Assembly: GCA_964236105.1 (NCBI GenBank) | Contig: CAXSBC010000001.1 | Location: 372,001-436,000 of the forward strand | From: Lichenicola sp964236105 | GTDB lineage: Bacteria; Pseudomonadota; Alphaproteobacteria; Acetobacterales; Acetobacteraceae | Direction: 5' to 3' | DNA: 64,000 nucleotides | Part shown: piece by piece, positions 32,491-39,480 of the stretch | Numbering within the stretch: position 1 is the first letter of the stretch | Layout: each line of letters opens with the position of its first letter | Notes under the pieces: generated by a model | What the model saw: the letters and a program-made list of their open reading frames with translations, nothing else | Database searches by the model: none | Told to the model about the DNA's origin: nothing | Translations under genes and position numbers: made by a program

Positions 32491-33471
32491 TCAGAAGCCG
32501 GCGACCGCGTGCGGCACGTAGTCCGCCTCCAGGCGCGCCATCTGCTCGGCGCTCAGCGTGAGCGCCAGCCCCTCCAGCGCATCCTGCAGATGCCGCGGCT
32601 TGGAGGCGCCGATGATCGGCGCGGTGATGCCGGGCTTGGCCAGCAGCCAGGCCAGCGCCACCGCCGCCCGCGACGCGCCCAGCGCCTCCGCCACCTCGCC
32701 CACCGCGTCGACCACGCGGCCGTCGGCCGCCTCGGTGGCGTCGTAGAGCTTGCGCGAGAACGCATCGGTGCGCGCCCGGTCGGTCTCCCCGCTGCCGTTC
32801 GGCCGCGCCAGCTTGCCGCGCGCCAGCGGGCTCCACGGGATCACGCCGATCCCCTCCTCGAGGCACAGGCCGATCATCTCCCGCTCCTCCTCGCGATAGA
32901 GCAGGTTCATGTGGTTCTGCATGGACACGAAGCGGGTCCAGTTGTTCTGCCTGGCGACATAGAGCGCCTTGGCGAACTGCCAGGCATGCATCGACGAGGC
33001 GCCGATATAGCGCGCCTTGCCCGCCTTCACGACGTCATGCAGCGCCTCCAGCGTTTCCTCGATCGGCGTCTCGGCGTCGAAGCGATGGATCTGGTACAGA
33101 TCGACATAGTCGGTGCCGAGCCGGGTCAGGCTGGCGTCGATCTCGGCCAGGATCGCCTTGCGCGACAGGCCGCGCCCGTTGGCGTGGGCGCCCATCTGGC
33201 CGTGCACCTTGGTCGCCAGCACGATCTCGTCGCGACGGCCGAAGTCGCGCAGCGCCCGGCCGACGATCTCCTCGCTCGAGCCTGCCGAATACACGTTGGC
33301 GGTGTCGAAGAAGTTGATGCCGGCCTCGATCGCCTCGCGGATGAACGGCCGGCTCGCTTCCTCGCCCAGCGTCCACTCGTGCGGGCCGCGGTCGGGCTCG
33401 CCATAGGTCATGCAGCCGAGGCAGAGGCGAGATACCTTGAGGCCGGTCTGGCCGAGCCGGACATAGTCCAT
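32491..33471 (-). CDS. Aldo/keto reductase
   Basis: A 326-aa NADPH-dependent AKR (YghZ/YajO-like group). The catalytic tetrad is visible: D and Y in GINFFDTANVYSAGSSEE, K in LATKVHGQMG and H in YQIHRFDAETPIEE. The cofactor end is ITAPIIGASKPRHLQDALEGL. The opening MDYVRLGQTGLKVSRLCLGCMTYGEP is typical. Likely reduces or oxidises a broad range of carbonyls. 17 bp downstream of pdxJ; a link to vitamin B6 metabolism is possible but not shown. Confidence 0.92.
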   Translation of the reverse strand: MDYVRLGQTGLKVSRLCLGCMTYGEPDRGPHEWTLGEEASRPFIREAIEAGINFFDTANVYSAGSSEEIVGRALRDFGRRDEIVLATKVHGQMGAHANGRGLSRKAILAEIDASLTRLGTDYVDLYQIHRFDAETPIEETLEALHDVVKAGKARYIGASSMHAWQFAKALYVARQNNWTRFVSMQNHMNLLYREEEREMIGLCLEEGIGVIPWSPLARGKLARPNGSGETDRARTDAFSRKLYDATEAADGRVVDAVGEVAEALGASRAAVALAWLLAKPGITAPIIGASKPRHLQDALEGLALTLSAEQMARLEADYVPHAVAGF

Positions 33472-33488
33472 CCCGTGATCTCCCTGGA

Positions 33489-34202
33489 TCAGGACGCCGC
33501 GACGATCAGCGCCTTCATGCGACGCACAACGTGCGGCAGCCCCTCCAGGATCGCCTGCCCGATCAGGAAGTGGCCGATATTCAGCTCCGCCACCTCCGGG
33601 ATCGCCGCGATCGCCCCGACATTGCCGTAGGTCAGCCCGTGGCCCGCATGCACCTCGAGCCCGAGCGAGGCCGCCTGCGCCGCACCCGCCCGCAGCCGGT
33701 CCAGCTCGCCGCAGCGCCCCTCGGCATAGGCGCCGGTGTGCAGCTCCACCACCGGGGCCAGCAGGGCCGCCGCCGCCGCGATCTGTGCGGGATCGGGATC
33801 GATGAACAGCGAGACGCGGATGCCGGCCGCGCGCAGGGCTGCCATTCTGGGCGCCAGCAGGGCGGACTGCCCGGCCGCGTCGAGCCCGCCCTCGGTGGTC
33901 ACCTCGGCGCGCCGCTCCGGCACGATGCAGGCGGCATGCGGCCGGTGGACGAGGGCGAGCGCCACCATCTCGTCGGTGGACGCCATCTCCAGATTGACCG
34001 GAACGGCGACGACGGCGCGGATGCGCGCCACGTCGTCGTCGCGGATATGGCGGCGGTCCTCGCGCAGATGCAGGGTGATGCCGTCCGCGCCGGCGGCGAT
34101 CGCCGCGAGCGCCGCGTCGAGCGGATCGGGATGTGTGCCGCCGCGGGCGTTGCGGATCGTCGCCACGTGATCGATGTTCACGCCCAGCCTGATCACCCGC
34201 AT
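33489..34202 (-). CDS. pdxJ: Pyridoxine 5'-phosphate synthase
   Basis: PdxJ condenses 1-deoxyxylulose 5-phosphate with 3-amino-2-oxopropyl phosphate to pyridoxine 5'-phosphate. The 237-aa TIM barrel begins RLGVNIDHVATIRNARGG, continues ITLHLREDRRHIRDDDV and VNLEMASTDEMV, with CIVPERRAEVTTEGGLD, HTGAYAE and the phosphate-binding ELNIGHFLIGQAILEGL. Complete. Its ATG overlaps the pdxA 3' end by 10 bp, so the two last-stage enzymes of the DXP-dependent B6 pathway are coupled. Confidence 0.96.
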   Translation of the reverse strand: MRVIRLGVNIDHVATIRNARGGTHPDPLDAALAAIAAGADGITLHLREDRRHIRDDDVARIRAVVAVPVNLEMASTDEMVALALVHRPHAACIVPERRAEVTTEGGLDAAGQSALLAPRMAALRAAGIRVSLFIDPDPAQIAAAAALLAPVVELHTGAYAEGRCGELDRLRAGAAQAASLGLEVHAGHGLTYGNVGAIAAIPEVAELNIGHFLIGQAILEGLPHVVRRMKALIVAAS

Positions 34203-35188
34203 GCCAGTCTCCGGTTCCGTGCGATGTCGCCCGCCAGGCGCAGGGCCGCGATCAGGCTCGACGGGTCGGCGAGGCCCCGGCCGGCGATGTCGAACGCCGT
34301 GCCGTGATCGGGCGAGGTCCGCACCAGATCGAGCCCGAGCGTCACGTTCACGCCGTCCGCCATGTGCAGCGTCTTCAGCGGAATCAGCGCCTGGTCGTGA
34401 TACATGCAGATCGCCGCGTCGTAGCGGGCACGGGCGGGTGCGGTGAACATGGTGTCGGGCGGCATCGGGCCGGTCACGTCCAGGCCGCGGGCGCGCAGCC
34501 GCTCGATCGCCGGCGCGATGAGGGTGATCTCCTCGGTGCCCATGTGGCCGGCCTCGCCGGCATGCGGGTTGAGGCCGGCGACGGCGAGCCGGGGACGGGC
34601 GACGGCGAAATCCCGCCGCAGGCTCTCGTCGGTGGTGAGGCAGACGCGCTCGATCCGGTCCGCGGACAGGCTGTCGAGGGCGCGGCGCAGCGACACGTGG
34701 ATGGTGACCGGCACCACCCGCAGGCTGGGGCCTGCCAGCATCATCACCTCGCGGCCGGCGGCGCCGGTCAGGGCGGCGAGATACTCGGTATGGCCCGGAT
34801 GCGGGAAGCCCGCCTGCTTCAGCACCGACTTGGCGATCGGGTTGGTGACGATGCCCTCGACCAGGCCGGCGACCGCCAGCCGCGCCGCGCCTGCGATGCT
34901 GCCGGTGATGGCGGCGGCGTTGGCGGGGTCGGGACGGCCGGGGATCGGCGGGACCGCGAGGCGCGCCGCCTCGGGCAGGTCCAGGATCGGCAGCGCCCCG
35001 CCGAATACGGCCCCCGCCTCGGCGACGCTGCCGACGGACCGGACCGGCACCGAGCCCGCCACCCGGGCGATCCAGCCCGGGTCGGCCAGCAGCAGGAAGG
35101 CCGGGCCGGTGCCGTGCAGCGCCTCCCAGGCGCGGAGCGCGATCTCGGCTCCGATCCCGGACGGGTCGCCCATCGTCAAGGCCAGCAT
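34193..35188 (-). CDS. pdxA: 4-hydroxythreonine-4-phosphate dehydrogenase
   Basis: PdxA oxidises 4-phosphohydroxy-L-threonine to the unstable ketone used by PdxJ. The 331-aa protein has LALTMGDPSGIGAEIALRAW, VTNPIAKSVLKQAGFPHPGHTEYLA, the metal-binding His/Asp pattern GLNPHAGEAGHMG, and YDAAICMYHDQALIPLKTLHM followed by VRTSPDHGTAFDIAGRG. All family motifs are intact. Start ATG 35188. It overlaps pdxJ by 10 bp; transcription probably continues through the AKR and phosphoesterase genes. Confidence 0.96.
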   Translation of the reverse strand: MLALTMGDPSGIGAEIALRAWEALHGTGPAFLLLADPGWIARVAGSVPVRSVGSVAEAGAVFGGALPILDLPEAARLAVPPIPGRPDPANAAAITGSIAGAARLAVAGLVEGIVTNPIAKSVLKQAGFPHPGHTEYLAALTGAAGREVMMLAGPSLRVVPVTIHVSLRRALDSLSADRIERVCLTTDESLRRDFAVARPRLAVAGLNPHAGEAGHMGTEEITLIAPAIERLRARGLDVTGPMPPDTMFTAPARARYDAAICMYHDQALIPLKTLHMADGVNVTLGLDLVRTSPDHGTAFDIAGRGLADPSSLIAALRLAGDIARNRRLACG

Positions 35189-35234
35189 GATGTCTCCTGC
35201 CGCGCCACGCGCCGGACGCAGCTTCCCACCGATG

Positions 35235-36065
35235 CTACAGCAGGAAGGCGAGCGCGTCTGCGCAGGGCTGCTCGACCTTCAGCGTCAGCAGGTCGTCGGC
35301 GCGGGTGCGGCCCAGATTCACCGCCGCCATCGGCTTGGCCGCGCGCGCGGCCGCCTGCACGAAGCGGTATCCCGAATAGACCATCAGCGAGGAGCCGACG
35401 ATCAGCATGGCGTCGGCACGGTCGAGTGCCGCGAACGCCGCCTCGACGCGGTCCTTCGGCACGTTCTCGCCGAAGAACACGACGTCGGGCTTGAGCACGC
35501 CGCCGCAGCCCGTGCAGGCGGGCACGACGAAGCCGGCGAAATCGATGCCGTCGAGGTCGGCATCGCCATCCGGCGCGTCGGCGGCGTCGAGCCTCGTCGA
35601 GCCCTCGTTGAGCCGGATTAGCCGCTCCTGGAAGGCGTCGCGCGGGCCGGTATGGCCGCAGCCCATGCAGCGGACCACGTCGAGCCGGCCATGCAGGTCG
35701 ATGACCCGGGTGCTGCCGGCGGCCTGGTGCAGCCGGTCGACATTCTGCGTGAGCAGGAGCTCGCTCTTGTCGCGCGCTTCCAGGCGCGCGAGCGAGTCGT
35801 GCACGCCGTTCGGCTTCGAGCGGCCGAAGGTGCGCCAGCCGATCAGGCTGCGCGCCCAGTAGCGCTGCCGGGTCGCTTCCTTGCCCATGAAGGCCTGGTA
35901 GGTGACCGGCGGCGGACGCTTCCAGTTGCCGTCGACATCGCGGTAGTCCGGGATCCCGGACATCGTGCTGCAGCCGGCCCCGGTCAGCACGAACAGCCGT
36001 GCGTGGCGGTCGATGAAGTCCTGGAGCGGCGAGGCGGCGGTCATGACGCCCATGTAGGCAGCCAT
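35235..36065 (-). CDS. Sirtuin NAD-dependent protein deacylase, SIRT4-like class
   Basis: A ~276-aa sirtuin. The NAD pocket is FVLTGAGCSTMSGIPDYRD; the catalytic core is LLTQNVDRLHQAAGS and VIDLHGRLDVVRC. Zinc cysteines are CMGCGH and CTGCGG; VFFGENVPKDRV and LIVGSSLMVYSG complete the fold. The segment GNWKRPPPVTYQAF, RQRYWARSLIGWRTF, SKPNGVH is characteristic of class II (SIRT4-type) sirtuins, which have weak deacetylase but reported lipoamidase and other deacylase activity. Several in-frame ATGs exist (36080, 36065, 36053, 36044); 36065 follows a purine-rich GGCAGG. It lies 33 bp after lpd on the same strand. Confidence 0.88.
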   Translation of the reverse strand: MAAYMGVMTAASPLQDFIDRHARLFVLTGAGCSTMSGIPDYRDVDGNWKRPPPVTYQAFMGKEATRQRYWARSLIGWRTFGRSKPNGVHDSLARLEARDKSELLLTQNVDRLHQAAGSTRVIDLHGRLDVVRCMGCGHTGPRDAFQERLIRLNEGSTRLDAADAPDGDADLDGIDFAGFVVPACTGCGGVLKPDVVFFGENVPKDRVEAAFAALDRADAMLIVGSSLMVYSGYRFVQAAARAAKPMAAVNLGRTRADDLLTLKVEQPCADALAFLL

Positions 36066-36098
36066 GCGGCCTGCCACCATGCCGGCCGGTTCCGGCCC

Positions 36099-37967
36099 TC
36101 AGACGTGCAGCGCGCGCCCGTCAGCCGCCAGGGCCGCCTCCTTGACCGCCTCGCTCAGCGTCGGATGGGCGTGGCAGATCCGCGCCACGTCCTCGGCGCT
36201 GGCGCCGAACTCCATCGCTGTCGCGAGCTCGGCGATCAGCGTGCCGGCATCCGGGCCGATGATGTGCGCGCCGAGCAGCCGGTCGGTCTTCTTGTCGGCC
36301 AGGATCTTCACGAACCCGTCGGTCGCGTTCATCGCGCGCGCGCGGCCGTTGGCGCTGAAGGGGAACTTGCCGACATTGTAGGCGACGCCCTCGGCCTTCA
36401 GCTCCTCCTCAATCTTGCCGACGCCGGCGACCTCGGGCCAGGTGTACACGACACCCGGGATCACGCCGTAATTCACATGCCCGGCCTGGCCCACAAGCAT
36501 CTCGGCCAGCGCCACGCCCTCGTCCTCGGCCTTGTGCGCCAGCATCGGGCCGGCGATCACGTCGCCGATCGCGTAGATGCCGGGGATGTTGGTGGCGAAA
36601 TGGCCGTCGACCTTGACGCGGCCGCGCTCGTCGGTCTCGACGCCTGCCTCCTGCAGACCAAGCCCATCGGTGACGGCACGGCGGCCGATCGCCACCAGCA
36701 CGATGTCGGCCTCGATGGTCTCGGGCTCCCCGCCCTTGGCCTTCTCGACCGTCACCACGGCACCGGCCTCGCTGGTTTCCACACCGGTCACCTTGTGGCC
36801 GAGCCTGAAGCGCAGCCCCTGCTTGGACAGCACACGCTCGAAGGTCTTGGCGACCTCGCCGTCGATGCCCGGCACCAGTCGGTCGAGATACTCGATCACC
36901 GTCACCTCGGCGCCGAGCCGGTGCCACACGCTGCCGAGCTCCAGCCCGATCACGCCGCCGCCGATCACCACCAGCCGTTCGGGCACGCGGTCCAGTTCGA
37001 GCGCGCCGGTGGAGCTGACGATCCGCGTCTCGTCGATCTCGACGCCTGGCAGCGACACGCTGTCGCTGCCGGTGGCGATGACGATGTGCCTGGCGCGGAA
37101 GTCCTTGGCCCCGCCCTCGCCCGTCACCGCGACGGTGTTCGGCGCGGTGATCCGGCCGGCACCCTTCAGCCAGGTGACGCCGTTCTTCTTGAACAGGAAC
37201 TCCACCCCCTTGGTGTTGGCGGCCACCACCTCGTGCTTGCGCGCATGCATGCGCGCCAGGTCGAGCGTGACCTCGCCGACGATGACGCCGTGCGCCGCCA
37301 TGCCCTCCTTCGCCTCGTGGAAGCTCTCCGAACTCTGCAGCAGCGCCTTCGACGGGATGCAGCCGATATTGAGGCAGGTGCCGCCGAGCGTCGCCCGCTT
37401 CTCGACGCAGGCGACCCTCAGCCCGAGCTGGGCGGCCCGCAGCGCGCATACGTAGCCGCCGGGACCGGAGCCGATGACGATCAGGTCGTAGTCGGTCTCG
37501 CCGACCTCGACCGCAGGCGCCGCCGGGGCGCCGGTGGGCGATGGCGGCTGCGGCTTGGCGACGTTGCCGGACGAGGCCGGAACGGCCTGCATCACGCTGT
37601 CGGCAGCGCTGGCGACGGCGGGCTGCGGCAGGTAGCTCGAGGCGGCACCCGGCGCGTTCGAGGCGCCGTCGGTGGTGGTCGTGTCCGGAGCCGGCTCCGT
37701 GGCGACCGCGGCGGTGGCGCCGGTGCCGGCCTCGATGGTCGCCAGCACCGCCCCGACCTCGACCTCGTCGCCCTCGGCCACGGCATGCGCGCCCAGCACG
37801 CCGGCTTCCGGTGCAGAGACCTCGACGCTGACCTTGTCGGTTTCCAGCTCGACCACGGGCTCGTCGGCAGCCACCGCGTCGCCCGGCTGCCTGATCCATC
37901 GCGCCACCGTGGCGGTGGTGACGCTTTCGCCCAGCGTCGGGACCTTGATCTCGGTCGGCATGGTCAT
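36099..37967 (-). CDS. lpd: Dihydrolipoyl dehydrogenase with N-terminal lipoyl domain (E3)
   Basis: A 622-aa fusion: residues ~3-80 are a biotinyl/lipoyl domain with lipoylation site ELETDKVSVEVSAP. A ~70-aa Ala/Pro/Thr linker precedes the E3 flavoprotein: YDLIVIGSGPGGYVCALRAAQ, redox disulfide GGTCLNIGCIPSK, NAD-binding VVIGGGVIGLELGSVW, IYAIGDVIAGPMLAHKAEDEG and the C-terminal His-Glu pair AICHAHPTLSEAVKEAAL (read as ARICHAHPTLSE). It reoxidises dihydrolipoamide in the 2-oxoglutarate (and possibly pyruvate) dehydrogenase complex. Start 37967 or 37961 (both ATG after GAGG). Transcribed with sucA-sucB. Confidence 0.96.
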   Translation of the reverse strand: MTMPTEIKVPTLGESVTTATVARWIRQPGDAVAADEPVVELETDKVSVEVSAPEAGVLGAHAVAEGDEVEVGAVLATIEAGTGATAAVATEPAPDTTTTDGASNAPGAASSYLPQPAVASAADSVMQAVPASSGNVAKPQPPSPTGAPAAPAVEVGETDYDLIVIGSGPGGYVCALRAAQLGLRVACVEKRATLGGTCLNIGCIPSKALLQSSESFHEAKEGMAAHGVIVGEVTLDLARMHARKHEVVAANTKGVEFLFKKNGVTWLKGAGRITAPNTVAVTGEGGAKDFRARHIVIATGSDSVSLPGVEIDETRIVSSTGALELDRVPERLVVIGGGVIGLELGSVWHRLGAEVTVIEYLDRLVPGIDGEVAKTFERVLSKQGLRFRLGHKVTGVETSEAGAVVTVEKAKGGEPETIEADIVLVAIGRRAVTDGLGLQEAGVETDERGRVKVDGHFATNIPGIYAIGDVIAGPMLAHKAEDEGVALAEMLVGQAGHVNYGVIPGVVYTWPEVAGVGKIEEELKAEGVAYNVGKFPFSANGRARAMNATDGFVKILADKKTDRLLGAHIIGPDAGTLIAELATAMEFGASAEDVARICHAHPTLSEAVKEAALAADGRALHV

Positions 37968-37983
37968 CTCGCCTCAAGTAAGG

Positions 37984-38024
37984 CCAGGGCGCCGCCCTGG
38001 ACCCGCCGGGGCCGCCGGCCCCGG
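37984..38024 (-). repeat. Two-hairpin dispersed repeat, copy B
   Basis: Lies between sucB and lpd. On the minus strand: CTTATCGAATCCGGGTCC lead, CCGGGGCC-N3-GGCCCCGG (38024-38006), CGGGT, then CCAGGGC-ggc-GCCCTGG (38000-37984). Same layout as copies at 14735 and 56063. Could act as an mRNA processing or attenuation element within the suc operon. Confidence 0.65.
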
Positions 38025-38043
38025 ACCCGGATTCGATAAGGCT

Positions 38044-39345
38044 CTAGAGTTCCAGCAGCAGCCGGCGCGGATCCTCGACCCCGTCCTTGACCCGCACCAG
38101 GAAGCTCACCGCCTCCTTGCCGTCGATCACCCGGTGATCGTAGGACAGCGCCAGATACATCATCGGCCGGATCACCACCTGGCCGCCGATCGCGATCGGC
38201 CGGTCCTGGATCTTGTGCATGCCCAGGATCGCCGATTGCGGCGGGTTCAGGATCGGCGTCGACATCAGCGAGCCGTAGATGCCGCCATTGGTGATGGAGA
38301 AGGTGCCGCCGGTCAGCTCGTCGATCTTGAGCTGGCCGTCGCGGGCCCGCTTGCCGAAGCCCGCGATCGACCGCTCGATGTCGGCGAAGCCCATGCGGTC
38401 GGCGTCGCGCAGCACCGGCACCACCAGCCCGTTCGCGCCGCCGACGGCGATGCCCATATGCACGAAATGGCGATACACGATGTCGTCGCCGTCGATCTCG
38501 GCGTTCACCGCCGGGAACTCCTTCAGCGCCGCCACGCAGGCGCGCACGAAGATCGACATGAAGCCGAGACGGGCGCCGTTGTGCTTCTTCTCGAACGCTT
38601 CCTTGTAGTCGGCGCGCAGCTTCATCGCCGCCGACATGTCGACCTCGTTGAAGGTGGTCAGGATGGCGGCAGTGTTCTGCGCGTCCTTCAGCCGGCTGGC
38701 GATGGTCTTGCGCAGGCGGGTCATCTTGACCCGCTCCTCGCGCGGATCGTCGGCGCGGACGGGAGCCTTGGGCGGCGACGCCTTCTGCACGGGCGACGCC
38801 GGGCGCTCCAGGAAGGCCAGCACGTCGCCCTTGGTGATGCGGCCGTCCTTGCCGGTGCCGTCGCCGACCGACGCGGCGCCGACGCCGGCCTCGGTCATCA
38901 TCTTCTGCGCGGCAGGCAGGGGCGCGTGGCTCTCGCGGGCCACGTCGGCAGGCGGCGTCGCCGGACGGGCAACCGGGCCGCTGGCCGGGCGCGGCACCTG
39001 GATGCCGCTGGCCTGGGCAGGCGGCGCGGCGGCCGGTGCGGGAGCCGGCGGGGTCGGGGCCGCCGTCGCCGGGGCGGGCGCTGCGGCAGGCTTCGGCGCC
39101 GCGCCGCCGCCGGCCTCGATCACCGACAGCAGCGCGCCGACCTCGACCTCGGTGCCCTCGGCCACTTCATGCGGTCCGAGGATGCCGGCCTGCGGCGCCG
39201 ACACCTCGACGCTGACCTTGTCGGTCTCGAGCTCGACGACCGGCTCGTCTGCCAAGACCGTCTCGCCGGGCTGCTTCAGCCAGCGGGCGATGGTCGCACT
39301 GGTGACGCTTTCGCCAAGCGTCGGGACCTTGATCTCGGCAGGCAT
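38044..39345 (-). CDS. sucB: Dihydrolipoyllysine-residue succinyltransferase (E2 of oxoglutarate dehydrogenase)
   Basis: A 433-aa E2 core: N-terminal lipoyl domain (EIKVPTLGESVTSATIARW, lipoyl Lys in ELETDKVSVEV), Ala/Pro linker, peripheral subunit-binding domain (AAQKMMTEAGVGAASVGDGTGKDGRITKGDVLAFL) and the acyltransferase domain ending in the catalytic YDHRVIDGKEAVSFL. The order and LGLH-type TRLRKTIASRLKDAQNTAAILTTFNEVDM identify succinyl rather than acetyl specificity. Start ATG 39345 after AAGGAA. Cotranscribed with sucA and lpd. Confidence 0.96.
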   Translation of the reverse strand: MPAEIKVPTLGESVTSATIARWLKQPGETVLADEPVVELETDKVSVEVSAPQAGILGPHEVAEGTEVEVGALLSVIEAGGGAAPKPAAAPAPATAAPTPPAPAPAAAPPAQASGIQVPRPASGPVARPATPPADVARESHAPLPAAQKMMTEAGVGAASVGDGTGKDGRITKGDVLAFLERPASPVQKASPPKAPVRADDPREERVKMTRLRKTIASRLKDAQNTAAILTTFNEVDMSAAMKLRADYKEAFEKKHNGARLGFMSIFVRACVAALKEFPAVNAEIDGDDIVYRHFVHMGIAVGGANGLVVPVLRDADRMGFADIERSIAGFGKRARDGQLKIDELTGGTFSITNGGIYGSLMSTPILNPPQSAILGMHKIQDRPIAIGGQVVIRPMMYLALSYDHRVIDGKEAVSFLVRVKDGVEDPRRLLLEL

Positions 39346-39480
39346 CGGGTTCCTTGGTGCTTTCTCATCTCGTCCGGGCGACCGGGTGGCGCGGCCATCG
39401 CCGCACACTCCGGTTCGGCCGGTGTGCGTTGTATCGCGGCGGGTCCGGAGAGACCAGATCGCTCCGGACCGGCCGCATCG

